Shown piece by piece: positions 48,722 to 59,863 of a stretch of DNA of 64,000 bases. The translations under genes and the position numbers were made by a program. This DNA is from Rhabditoides inermis (taxonomy: Eukaryota > Nematoda > Chromadorea > Rhabditida > Rhabditidae). The notes under the pieces were generated by a model. It was not told the origin of the DNA. It did no database searches and saw only the letters and a list, made by a program, of their open reading frames with translations. The DNA is taken from assembly GCA_963966185.1 (NCBI GenBank), contig CAWZYM010000365.1, positions 159,001-223,000 on the forward strand, in the 5' to 3' direction. Position 1 is the stretch's first letter. Every line of letters begins with the position of its first letter.

Positions 48722-49742
48722 TAGGGGCCCCAACCGGAAAAATAGACAACGACTTTTTGGGTTGAATTTGACATCAATTGGCGAATCATTTCATAATCCA
48801 AAATTTCATTCCGATCCGATGTGTCTGAGATCCATAGTAACACAGAAGGTGTGTATCCTCGCCTGACCAAATTGCTCGCCAATTCTTGGCTTAAGCCAAT
48901 TGGCGGGAGCGAGAGGCGAGTGATGGGTCAGAGCGCAGGCGCGAGAGGTTGTTATTGTCAGACAGTGAGAGGGCGAGCAGTGGCAGCAGCGAGTGACCTA
49001 CTTTTCACTCAAGCTGCGGGGAGTTGAATTGAACGTGCCTCAACACGTGTGATCGAGGTTCTAATATGGTTTTATGAATACATACACACTTTGCAGCTTA
49101 TTCTTATCGATGCGCACTATAACAACTGGACCGTTCTATCGCGTTCGATCATGTTCGAATTGGTTCATACGACTTCGAACGTGTTCTTGACTTCACGTTA
49201 CATACTTATAAATGAATCTGTTGATACTTACTGATCTCCAGTTCAGAACTATGTCCGTAATCGGCACATTTCATATGCTTTCACCTTCGTCACACATTCC
49301 CCCCTCCCAGCCGGCTGCCAGCCGCGTTTTCCCGCGCGTTTCCCGCCAGAAACGCGGCGAGAGGAGAGAGAACAACGGCGAGAGACGAGAGAGCCCCGAC
49401 AGCGGAAGGAATTTTGAGAGCTATTAGCCAATTTAGTAGTTTTTTTCACGATATCGAGTATTCCTAAAATGATAATCGTCTAACTTTGTATATTTTTGGA
49501 ATCCTTGGCAGTCAAGCAATCGCGTCCAACAAACCCTATTTCTGTAGCTATCTTCCTAAAAATGATATAGACGTTTTAAACTTTTTGCAACCAAACTTCA
49601 AGATCTTTTTTTTAATCGATGCCTAATAACGAAAAAGTATTTTTAGGAAAGTTTCATAAACTTATGTTAAGTTTCAAGCGCGCGCGGCTCGTATAACCGA
49701 AATGCGCGCGCGCGAGTTTTGAGGCGGCGGTTGGGGCCCCTA
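48722..49742. mobile_element. 1.02 kb non-autonomous hAT-like transposon
   Basis: Terminal inverted repeats TAGGGGCCCCAACCG (15 bp, perfect) at both ends, flanked by an 8-bp target duplication TATATGAT (48714-48721 and 49743-49750). Both the TA(A/G)NG-type terminus and the 8-bp duplication fit the hAT superfamily. No transposase frame. It split a LIIY-ANRI codon stretch of the CR1 ORF1; deleting it plus one duplication restores the frame exactly. Confidence 0.9.
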
Positions 49743-49849
49743 TATATGATCAGGTTCTTGCCGGTAGCCTTGCGCTGCGCCTTGCATTCCTTCTCGAGAC
49801 GCCTATACGCTTCACGCTCGCTTTTAGACTGAGACTCGCGCACCTTTAT

Positions 49850-51200
49850 TCCCTTGAACGAGCCGTTTTTTAACGAGCCGTTATATACAACATGGGCTGA
49901 AAGATCTACTTCCTGCATGTGAGAAATAGGCGTATTGATTTGTGGATCGAAATGCACATTATTGTCAACTGTGAACACTGAAGCAAAATATTGATTGAAC
50001 AGCGAAGCTCTTTCACTGTCGCTATCGACAACTCTACCAGATGAGTCTATTAGAGAGGGAATAGGTTGCGGAGGCGCCATCTTGTTTTTAACATATTGCC
50101 AATATTGCGTTGTGTTTTTGGACCTTAGGATATTTCTCTCCCTGTCACGAATACACATAGCCAGACTCTGCCTATACTCTCGCAAAAGTGTCTTATACCG
50201 TACTATATCATCTTGAAGGCCACTGTTTTTCTGTTTTATGTATGCTCGTCTAATCCGTTGCTTTAATCTTCCAAGCCAAATCGGAAACTCGCATAGGTGT
50301 GTAGATTTTAAAGGGACTCTTAGGGATACACTTGTCATAACCTTATCACAAAACCTGTTGTACATTTCATTTAGATCGCAATCATTGAACAGAGAGAACC
50401 AGTTGACTGAACTGAGATCGATTTCCATCGCAGCATAGTCCGCATTGCGGAAGTCACGACTTCTCCTCACTGATCGCGGTGCAGGTAAGTTAAAACAACG
50501 GAAATCCGCTTCCACCATGAGATGGTCGCTGAACGCTATTCCTGTACGCAAATTTGTAAGAAGCTGATTGTCATCCGTTAAAATAAGATCGAGTGTGTTT
50601 TGACCTCGAGTGGGGAAATTTACAACTTGAAATAAACCGAGAGTGCTGCACAGATTTAGGAAGTTCCTAGCATGACTTGTCGTTGCATGGAGGTTTAGCC
50701 AATTCACATCAGGGAAATTGAGATCTCCCCCGACTACGAGGGAACCGCATATTGTGAGCGAACTCACAAAACTTTCGAATGACCCAACAAAGTTCGCATC
50801 GGACCCGGGTGGTCGATAAACGCCTATGATGGTCATATCCTTCGCGCCGTATCCAATGGTGATACAGACCGCGTCGAAAGAGCGGCACGAAAACTGCTTC
50901 ACTATTTTACTCCGAAAGATGTTGGGTACGGATATCAAAACACCACCACCGCCTTTATGAGACCGAGAGACCGAGTAAGATGTTCTATTAGAAAAAGTAG
51001 GAACCGCGTCTGTTGGGGATAACCGTGTCTCAGTTATTATAGCTAATTGGTTGGGATTTAGAGAGAAATGATGCGAAAAGGATAACATGGATTCATGATT
51101 TAAAGAGCGTGTATTACTTATAGACATGCTTAGTTCATCGCGTGACATACTATTCAGTGATGTAACTACCACAATCATCGTTAACAATGGAAACATAGTG
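49850..51200 (-). mobile_element. endonuclease-only CR1-like fragment nested in ORF1
   Basis: A second, distinct EEP endonuclease (NHESMLSFSHHF, LAIITETRLS, GGGGVLISVPN, IIGVYRPPGSD, VVGGDLNFPDVNW, LDLILTDDN, FSDHLMVEADF) sits between the ORF1 pieces. The frame is open through a linker (QYWQYVKNKMAPP, LFNQYFASVFTVD) and stops short of the reverse transcriptase. The flanks show imperfect similarity (AGGGATAAG and AAGGGAATAAAG), possibly a target duplication. The uninterrupted ~450-codon frame suggests it is younger than its host. Confidence 0.75.
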
Positions 51201-51872
51201 CCTAAGATGCTTATCCCTCTGACGCTCCATCCACGTGAGATCCACACGAACGAAGCGACCGAGCCCAGCACGTCCGAGAACAGCGCGAACACGGCGAGTG
51301 GCGTCCGCGTCCCGCAGAGAGACTTTGACAGGGCGGTAACCTGGTCCGATCTTGATGTCCGGGCGGAACGCCTTGAGCACGAGGTCTTCAGTGAGTCCAG
51401 CCTCGATCACGGTCTCTTGATGAGTTCAGTGAGCGACTCGGTAGTCTCTTCGTCCTTCTCCTCCAACCCAACGATCACACAACGCGAGTCCTTTCCTTCT
51501 TTGTCTCGCTCTTCTTTCAGATTTCCGCTGTCCACGTACTCCTCGTACTGCCTGTTTCGTGGGACGCGCTTCTGAACCTCCTCCAGCGAAAACGGATCAT
51601 ACTTGGTGACACGCGCGATGGTAGGCAGCGCGGATATCGATTGAGTATCGATCTTTTTCTCTATCATCGCAGTCAGCTTAGCGATCGTCTGCTGCTGACA
51701 GGATATGGTACCTTGCTGCATCTTGATTGTCTCCTGATGCTGCGCGAGCCTCTCCTTCATCATCTGGTAGTTGTGCGCATCGACCAGAACATTCTTTTCG
51801 TTTTCGGCCATTGTTGAATTTCGGCCCGACCGGCCACGAGAGAAGACAGCGAGGGAATGAAGGGAAATTCCC

Positions 51873-51886
51873 TCTTTCTCTCTCTC

Positions 51887-51923
<37 letters not shown>
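51873..51923. repeat. (CT)n tract
   Basis: About 50 bp of CT repeat just beyond the 5' end of the CR1-like element. Confidence 0.85.
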
Positions 51924-51927
<4 letters not shown>

Positions 51928-52590
51928 ATTTCCTACCTCTTTTTTTCAGTTCAAGAAGAAGCTTGCTGGTTAAGACGTGCTTCAACATCCAGTATCAAAA
52001 AAGTTCACGTATAACCTGATTCGTATGGTTATAAGTAATTCCGTTGTTCTTATATGTAACGTAAATATACAGCATAGTTTAAGTCTACGGACCTGATGAT
52101 AAACCATAAACAGTTCAAACTATTCTCCGATAGCAATGTAAAGCGAATTGGGTCAATTGGGTGGCCTCGGAACGGAGATGATTCTGCAATATACAATAAC
52201 TGAAATTTAATTTCACTAAAGTGCTCTGTCGAACAATATCGTTGTAGCTTGCCCTATCGCAATGAGCCACCAGACAGAGCTGCTGTTTTTTTGTTTGTTT
52301 CATTTGTTTTCATACTTATTTTATGTTGTGTTTCTTTAAATTCAGAAAGCCTTTCTCAAGACATGCAAGTTTAATATTGTGTTCACTATTGAACAGTGAT
52401 AGCGCTGGTTACAATACAAATCTCGAGCCAATTTCGCAATTCGTTGGTATTGGTGTTCATATTTCGTTGAATACGTTTCGATTATACTATTCATAGTGTT
52501 TTCACCACATCAGTTTGAAACAGAACAAAAGCTGCAAGAAGACAAATCGTTTTAGCGTGTTTTACCCACGAAAGTACTCATGGAGATGCA

Positions 52591-52764
52591 GTGGGCCCGC
52601 AAATGAGTTCTGCTCTTCTCACGAGAGACATTAGAGTGGTTAGACAAAGATAAGAACCGTTTCCATGATGTTTTCGATTTGACAAAATGTTGCGTGGGTA
52701 CCCAAGATCGAACCCGCGGACATTTGCTTCCTAAGCGAGAGCGTTACCAGTACGCCACGTGGTC
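52591..52764 (-). repeat. tRNA-derived SINE family 1, copy 2
   Basis: Inverted copy of 41121-41292, with the head ACCACGTGGCGTACTGGTAA, B-box GCGGGTTCGATCTTGGGTA and body TCTTTGTCTAACCACTCTA. The differences are scattered, so both are old. Confidence 0.75.
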
Positions 52765-53914
52765 ATGAGAGAGCATCTGTGGAGTAGAGATATGAACGGC
52801 AAAATAAATATGCTGTGCATTTCGTTTAGTATACGTGTTTTGCTGCCGAGCAGAGAGAAGAGAGTGCGGTAGCGAAAGATTTAATGTTTTTGTTCCCAAA
52901 ACAGCGTGACCAATAGCATGACCACTACAATATCGGGAAAAATTCCCGATCATCAGAGATTAGAGAGGATTTGTTTCTGTAGTCAAGGAACTAAGAATTG
53001 TAAATAAAAGAAGATAATGTTAGACCGATAGTTATTAAAAAAAGTAATCTAATAACCAGACATTAATCTGGTTATGCTTGTTTATATGATTAACCAGACT
53101 CTGTTTTGTGTAAATTAGAGAGTATTCAGAACAGCATGTAAGTATCAAAAACAATAAAAAAATAATAGAATACAGAATTCTTACGCTCATTCCGATAATT
53201 CAATTATGATTCATTTTGATATTGGATCGTGTTATATCGAAGTAAAACATAAAAAAACGTCCATGTTTGTCTTGAAACTTCTCATGGTTAAAAAAACATT
53301 TTCCATGAGATTGCTTACTTAATTTTGAGATAATTCGTTTTATTTTTAATTACTTAAAATGACATTATTCTATACTGACTAAAAATGTTTAAAAAAAAAT
53401 ACGTGAACATGATTCATCATTTCCCATAAACTGTCCTATACTGACATTGTTTTGAGAAAATTCGTATATTCGTAATCTTTTTTAATCGTTTCCCTTGATA
53501 TTGTCCTATACAGCCTATACTGACGTTTCCAGCGTATTCGTCATCGTTTATTCATGCATAACAGAAAACGAATTTTGTAGTTGTTAGTTGTAACCTTAAT
53601 CTATTTTTCGACGACGGCAAATGGGTAAACTAAATAGTGAATTTGTCCGACCGTTGATCATTTTCTTACGTCAAACCAAACCGTGTATTTTGTGATAACA
53701 AATTGCGCATATCGACATCTTTTGACCAACACTTTATGGTATATGTTGCGTGCTTTGCCATTTTAATGCGCCCCTTATTGAATATCCTCTGCACGCACGC
53801 ACAAATATTATCACTGTATAATCTAATCGCGAACCATATTCGGTAGAGCTGATCTTTACATTTAGTCCGTGTACCGACCATTTTGAGCACACTTTCACAC
53901 TTACTTTGCAGAAA
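52765..53914. other. intergenic, AT-rich
   Basis: No gene or repeat family recognised. Ends in TTACTTTGCAG directly before the receptor start codon, a possible trans-splice acceptor. Confidence 0.5.
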
Positions 53915-55818
53915 ATGTCTCTACTACTTACCATTTTGTATCTCACTATTGGAATACCCTGTCTACTGTTCTACACACTGGTTTTGAAAACGTTTCGCAA
54001 ACGCGGGTCGAAGTTCCACGCTTCATTTTCGTTCATCGTTTTCATGACCGCTGCTGTGGTGAGCTTTCGTTATAAGAGTTTACTGTTTATAAATGATACA
54101 ATGATGCATTTATAATTATCTTGTAACTAAATGATGTATAAAAATGATGTATTTGTAAATAATGTTTTCGAAGAATGATTACTCTTCCAGAACTATTCAA
54201 CATGGTTGAATACGTGGCTGTTTTCGAAAACCCCTCATAATCTCTATCCTATGGAGACTATCCCGAGCTCGGTCTGTGCAGTCATTCTATTCCTCGGATA
54301 CTCCTTCGCATTCTGCCAGTACATGTGCACTTTCTGCATCACTCTCAACAGAATGACCGGCATAGTCTTCCGCGCAGAGTCGGAAAAGGTGAGACTAGTT
54401 TGAGTCTTAAAAAACTAGGAAATCCCGAGAACAATTCGGAAAACGGAAAAAAAGTGAAAAAGGTAAAACTAGTTAGTTTTTTTACGTCCATCACTACGCT
54501 TCCAACTTTTTTTCCGTTTTCCGCTCGAAAAACCCGGAAATTGGAAAAGTGCGATATGTACTCGGAACCATTCAGGTCTGGACATATTGCTTGAACTACG
54601 CGGCTTTCGTCTCGATATTCATACTCCCAGCAGCTTTCACATATCCTATATTTCTACACGAAACAAAGTATCTTGTGGTGGAAAATGACAACGGCTATAA
54701 TCTGTATAATTCTGCGGTAACTAACAGAACCAAGAAAAAAATCAATAAATACGTTTTCAGGTACCGAGCATTTTGGTGAATTTGGCGGTGTTTCAATTTC
54801 TCACCATTCTGTGCAAAGTGGTGTTCAATATCGTGTCAATTGTCACGATTTCGAGGAATAATCACATACAAGTAAATATTGAGTTTTGATGTGTGGCCAA
54901 TGTTTTCTTTCGAAAAATGCCCTTCAAACGATAGTAGGGAGGAAGTACAAATGATAGGAACTGCGAGAAGAAATCTGTTGATGTAGCTCATGCGTGATTA
55001 GCAATTCCTACAATGTACACTTCCTTCCTGTTTCAAAGGCAGTTGTGAAAAAATTGACCGCTTACTTACATACTTACTCTGTAGTAGTGTGAATATGAAA
55101 GTTAAAAAAATACACATACCGTACAATGTAAAATGAATATGTAGAACAGTAAAACATGTAAAAAAAAACTGCTCATTTTTCAGACCCGCCACGAGCGCCA
55201 GCTCTACCTCATCGCTCTCGTTCAATTCATCGTGGAAATCTTCGTGTTCTCTGTGACCATGCTCAGCTCATGGGTGACTGGCAAAGTGCGAGCGGAGCAC
55301 TCTGGTCTCCAATTGCCCTCTTCGCACACGTTACGGACAGTTGCACAGAAAGTTCCCGCCATTTCTCCAGTTCAAAAGTCACTACGCCATGGCTGTTTTC
55401 GAAAAAAAACACAATCAAAAATGTGAACCTTTTTCTTAAAAACATTGGAAAACTGGCATGGTGCAACTCAAATGAAATCAAAACGAAAAGTTCCATCCAG
55501 GGTCTGTGTTCACAATCCATTGTGCAACTGTTCGTAACGATAGATCTAGCCATTCTGAGTTCAAATACTGCGCAATTAGTGAAGCGGTAGTGCTTCTTTT
55601 CAGTTGTTTTGTCTTTGTTTTGTCTTCAGTGAGAATCCACTCATGCTCATCAACTCATTCCACCCTCAGGCATCGCAGACGCATTCTCTGAGGTGGATTG
55701 GCGGATTGGTCATTTCTCTGGCGTCGGATGTGCTAACACTATCACAGCCGTTCATACTGTATGCGTTCAGGTGAGAGAGAGAGAGACAGAGAGAGAGGGA
55801 GAGAGAGACAAGGGGAAA

Positions 55819-55859
<41 letters not shown>

Positions 55860-55974
55860 TCTTTCCAGCAAGCCGATCCGTCTTTCCTTCAACCGCACTC
55901 TCTTCTCTCTGCTCGGCATGCAATCACAGACCTCTAGTTTGACCCCTGTAACAGAGTACACTTCGAAAATATAG
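53915..55974 (+). CDS. srg-like seven-transmembrane chemoreceptor, 296 aa
   Basis: Seven exons keep frame with GT/AG ends: 53915-54058, 54191-54388, 54576-54716, 54761-54871, 55184-55273, 55670-55770 and 55869-55974 (TAG). Hydrophobic segments appear in order: LLLTILYLTIGIPCLLFYTL; ASFSFIVFMTAAV; SSVCAVILFLGYSFAFC with FCITLNRMTGIVF after it (the TLNR motif of serpentine receptors); CLNYAAFVSIFILPAAF; VNLAVFQFLTILCKVVFNIV; LIALVQFIVEIFVFSVTML; and WIGGLVISLASDVLTLSQPF. The tail is Ser/Thr-rich. The length is slightly short for srg (~320-340). It is expected in chemosensory cilia. The AG immediately before AAAATG supports this start. Class Srv or Sru cannot be excluded. Confidence 0.8.
54930..55030. 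mobile_element. MITE, second copy of the 32766 family
   Basis: GATAGTAGGGAGGAAGT at the left end and ACTTCCTTCCTG at the right end; interior CTGCGAGAA and TTGATGTAGCT shared with 32766-32876. Inside the receptor's fourth intron. Confidence 0.75.
55771..55856. repeat. (GA)n tract forming the last receptor intron
   Basis: Donor GTGAGAGAGAGAG runs straight into GA repeat; the 98-nt intron ends ATGCTCTTTCCAG. Confidence 0.9.
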
Positions 55975-56339
55975 CGAACTCGAGCTTCATCGATGATTTG
56001 ATTAATATTGAATGATCTATGATTTGATTACGATAGTAAATAAAGTTTCACGAATTTATCATTTGGTATCATTGAGATCTTTTCAAAATTGACAACTTTG
56101 TGCACAAAATTTCATGTCCTCAATCCTCAATGTGTGCGAGTAAATTGACACATATACATATTTCTATCACGACCTCAATACCACACAGTCCGAACTTTGT
56201 CAGAACAATACATATTGTTAGCCTGCTATCACTACAGTATACCAAGCTGGTAGCTGGTAATGTAAGCACAGTTGAAGCTAACAAGAGATCTCGTTTAATC
56301 ACAGTTGAAGCTAACTAGAGATCTCGTTTCAAGTTCATT

Positions 56340-56495
56340 TTGCAGACGCTAATTTTTTTCCAATTTGCAGACGCTATCAAATCCTAACGAATTCTCGCTA
56401 GCGGTCACGCTCTCACTCACGCAGTTTTGAAAATGCAAACATAATACATACAATCTTTCACTATAACTTCGTGCGAAAAAGTACTCCGCGAACCC
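56340..56495 (-). repeat. dispersed repeat, copy 2 (inverted)
   Basis: Inverted relative of 33690-33880; shares CGCGAACCCAC, CTCACGCAGTTTTG and CAATTTGCAGACGCTA. Confidence 0.7.
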
Positions 56496-57324
56496 ACGAT
56501 ATACAAATACATAACGAAGTGTTCATTGAATCAAATGCATTAGCGATACATGTGACCCGTACAACATTGTATCGAAATGGAACTCTCAATACATAATTTA
56601 TCTGTGGAAGCGCCGCCCCTGTGGCCCCGCCCCCGTTGGCCACTCCTCTCGTTTTTCCGCCCACGCGTTTCGTTTGTCTCAGGCGGGCGTGGGTCGACCG
56701 GACAATCGCGGAGGCCCCGCACCCTCTATGTGTGTGAGAGAGAGAAAGGCTATGCCGCGCATCCGGTGAATAGAAACAATCAAAAGAGCGCGCTGAGTTT
56801 GTATGGCGGCATTTATTGAAGTGTTTATTTCCACGGCAATGGATAACTAATAGCGATAAAAGACAAGCATGAAAATATGTGGATAAACAAGGCTAACCCT
56901 AGGCTGACCAGTCACCTAGGCTGAACATTTATCAATGTTCACTTTTTCTGTTCAAATTGATGATAGATGATAGTCTGACCCGTGACATCCCGATTCTCGC
57001 TTGACGAAGTCAGATAAAAAAGTAGAGAAGTGTAATCGACAGAAAAAGTAGACAGTTTACACCAAACTATTCCTTCTTTTCGAAATCAGATAAAAAAGAA
57101 TAATAGTGTAATCGACAGAAAAAAATACTGACTGTTTACACCAAACACCATACTATAGAACTATACTTTCTTGTTGTGTTTGGTCATTGTTAAAGAAACA
57201 GTATCGACTTGTTTTTGACTCGGAGTATTATTAAAAATTATATTAACCTAACACATTTGTAATTTTTGCGAAAGAACCACGATTCTGCGTTACTTTCGCT
57301 TTCGAATCTCTTTCACTTGCTTCA

Positions 57325-57450
57325 TGGCTCAGTGCATGTGCGCTGCGTTGTGGCCCCCGAGCTTCGCGGGTTCGGTTCCGGTCACCGCCAAATGTTTTGC
57401 TCGGGTGAAAATGAGGAGTTCTGGCAAATTGTGACAGGTTGCAGAAATAA
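57325..57450 (+). repeat. tRNA-like SINE family 2, copy 2
   Basis: TGGCTCAGTGCATGTGCG, B-box GGTTCGGTTCC and 3' part CAAATGTTTTGCTCGGGTGA, matching the inverted copy at 35430-35556. Confidence 0.6.
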
Positions 57451-57861
57451 GTCGCCACTGTTCTTTTAAAAGAAGACATCTATATTACAAACCAAATCCA
57501 ATGATCCAAGTAACCTATAGATCATAGATGATCTGAAGAGAAAAGGACTGCGTTCAACACAATTCCCACTCTCTGACGTAACCGTGTTTTCTCGTGTCTT
57601 GACTTGACCCTTCGCAATAGTCGATGGGCGCTATTTGGCAAAGTGATCTTTTCGCGATCGGGTCTTCATCACTTCATCTCCCGGGTCCACTGACCGTCTA
57701 TCGTCTCTGATACGCGATAGAACAATCTTGACCACTCTAACCACTCTCGTCTCGGACACTCGGAAAGTCGGAACGACCAATCTGCCGGCATACACCCGGG
57801 AAAAGGGATAGCGCGCGTGGTACATAAGCGCGAAACGAAGTGTGCCGACCATCCACGAAGA

Positions 57862-58600
57862 ATGCTCGCCAGAATTGTCCTGCTCTGCCTTTTTCTCGCC
57901 CTGGCAAATGGTGATTTCATTCATTACAATTTATTACAACTACAATTTGGTATTCAATTCTTTCAAAATGTCTCAACTTCAGTAATGGTGGAAAAAACAT
58001 ACACGAAATGTCCTTCTCACTTCGATCAGCCTGTTCACTCAGTATGGACGTAGACGTATTTCACATGTAATCAGGTAATTGATACGTTTCAAACACAGAA
58101 CGATACGTTTCAATTTCACAACAATACGTTTCAGCTCAGTACGGCATGATGGGCTCGCCGTATGGGATGATGGGAGGAATGGGCGGATACGGCATGGGCG
58201 GGTATGGAATGGGCGGAATGGGAGGATACGGTAGGTGATACGTTTCACTCGCTCAGATCAAGATCGAATTAAATATTTACATGAAATGACATGATTTTGT
58301 TTCAAACATGTTCATGACACATACGAAACGAAATCATTGATCAGAATCTAAGACTCGTCGGAAACCATTTTCGAAAAAGTAAAGAGTGGTTTGAGGCTAT
58401 GCGGAAGTTGTTGGAAGTAATTGAAAAGCAAGTGGCCACTACTGAAACCGATACGTTCATGCATAATGCTGGTTCGGATACGTTTCAAACTAACGGTATA
58501 CGTTTCAGGCATGATGCACCGTCCTATGTACGGAATGGGAGGCATGGGAGGAATGGGCGGAATGGGAATGCCCTATGGCGGTATGATGTACGGAAAGTAG
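57862..58600 (+). CDS. secreted Gly/Met/Tyr-rich peptide, 78 aa (proximal ending)
   Basis: Exons 57862-57910, 58135-58230 and 58509-58600 (TAG). Exon 1 is a signal peptide (MLARIVLLCLFLALANG). The mature part is made of GMMGGMGGYG and MYGMGGMGGMGG repeats and ends MPYGGMMYGK. All junctions are phase 1 with TTTCAG acceptors. It resembles in composition the short Gly/Tyr-rich secreted peptides that nematodes make in the epidermis (for example caenacin or NLP-type defence peptides), but the Met richness is unusual and no orthologue is recognised. Introns begin and end with GATACGTTTCA motifs. Confidence 0.8.
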
Positions 58601-58729
58601 AGCCATGTTGTACATAATGTAATTAGTATCACTGTACCATAATAATCTCGTTGTTCCATACGCGTGTATCCATGTACAGATAAATGCATGAATTCGTGAT
58701 TTTGATTGTTTTTGAACGATACGTTTCAG

Positions 58730-59356
58730 GGCAGTACGGTATGATGGGATCGCCCTACGGTATGATGGGCGGAATGGGAGGATACGGTAGGCGATACGTT
58801 TCACTATACGTTTTATCGGACATTCGAAATCGCGAACTTGACATTTAAAATGCTTAAGTAAGAGGTTTTGCGCCGATTTGAAGGCGCACTGTTCACTTTT
58901 TTTGTGGTTAGTGTGTACATATATCACTACTCATAGAGAGTAACAGGATATAGCCGAACCAATTGTTGTCAGTTAAATGAAAACATTCGAAGATACGAGC
59001 CTTGAATCATCGGATACGTTTCAGGCATGATGCATCCACAGATGTACGGAATGGGTGGAATGGGAATGGGAGGACATGGTATGGATGGAATGGGAGGATA
59101 CGGTAAGCGACACGTTTCATTCGCTCAGATCGAAATAACATCAAATGTTTACTTGGAATGACCGACAGACTTAAACAACTTAAAGCGATACGTTTCAAAC
59201 TAACGGTGTACGTTTCAGGCGTGATACATGTTGTGGGTTAGGATACGTTTCATACTAATATGATACGTTTCAGGAATGATGCATCGTCCGATGTACGGAA
59301 TGGGAGGAATGGGAGGAATGGGAATGCCCTATGGCGGTATGATGTATGGAAAGTAG
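58730..59356 (+). CDS. alternative terminal exon set of the Gly/Met peptide gene
   Basis: Exons 58730-58786, about 59025-59102 and 59274-59356 (TAG) are phase-1 duplicates of the two preceding coding exons. They read GQYGMMGSPYGMMGG, then MMHPQMYGMGGMGMGGHGMD, then MMHRPMYG through MPYGGMMYGK. No start codon or signal-peptide exon precedes them, but exon 1 (57862-57910, phase 1) splices to 58730 in frame, giving a second secreted peptide. The 3' UTR start AGAGCCATGTTGTACATA is shared with the first copy. Alternatively it is a tandem duplicate lacking its first exon. Confidence 0.65.
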
Positions 59357-59567
59357 AGCCATGTTGTACATACTGTATTTATGTAGTAGCATTGTATCAT
59401 AATAATTTCTTTGTTTAATAAGCCAAATAAGCGTGTATCATGCCACTGTACAGATAAATTTATAAAGTTTGTTTGTGAATGTTTCAGTTTGAGACCACCC
59501 GTGGCACAAAAAGAAACAAATGAAAGTTTGGTTGGTGGGTCAAACGATTGCTCTTTTGGTCTGATGA

Positions 59568-59665
59568 GAGAGAGAGAGAAAAACTCTCTCTCTTTCTCTC
59601 TTTTCTCTCTCTCTCTTTCTCTCTCTCTCTTTCTCTCTCTCTCTCTGTCTCTCTTTCTCTCTCTT

Positions 59666-59702
<37 letters not shown>
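59568..59702. repeat. GA then CT microsatellite
   Basis: Short GA run then ~120 bp CT tract between the Gly/Met gene and the MSP pseudogene. Confidence 0.9.
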
Positions 59703-59705
<3 letters not shown>

Positions 59706-59863
59706 CTACTTCGCCCACACTGCATTCACACTAGACTACAAAATCACGCTTATGCACCACAGCCTTATTCATTTTGCCTTGCGAATCGCGCGAGTTTCGG
59801 TGATTAGCATGCCGCCCTTTCGTACAAAAGTGGGAGGCGGCGGGCTGCCGGCCTCCATTCGCC

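Larger units (their letters stand above)
48470..51811 (-). pseudogene. CR1-like ORF1 interrupted by two insertions
   Basis: Three pieces on the minus strand: 51811 to about 51200 (MAENEKNVLVDAHNYQMMKE coiled coil, RCVIVGLEEKDEE, then an RRM-like part ending TWMERQRDK, with a shift near 51408); 49850 to 49751 (IKVRESQSKSEREAYRRLEK, then QRKATGKNLIIY); and 48713 to 48470 (ANRIVERCGIDTLKQELRA to a stop after SSQQSEN). The pieces join in frame once insertions are removed. ORF1 proteins bind element RNA. Confidence 0.75.
45420..51870 (-). mobile_element. near-complete, decayed CR1-like non-LTR retrotransposon
   Basis: In minus-strand order: ORF1 (51811 to 48470, interrupted twice), endonuclease (about 48440-47260), reverse transcriptase (about 47260-45709), then a 3' region with GATC and CGG short repeats (45495-45535). 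Removing the hAT-like insertion and the endonuclease-only insertion leaves ~4.1 kb, the usual size for CR1 elements. At least two frameshifts inactivate ORF2. Exact ends were not determined. Confidence 0.8.
55975..57861. other. intergenic region
   Basis: Contains a polyA signal AATAAA (~56039), the dispersed repeat copy (56340-56495), a GC-rich repeat (56610-56760) and a tRNA-like SINE (57325-57450). No gene seen. Confidence 0.6.

Noticed and set aside
49667..51292. A single 541-codon protein
   Set aside because: It fuses a nested endonuclease fragment with the tail of another element's ORF1 and hAT terminal sequence; not one gene.
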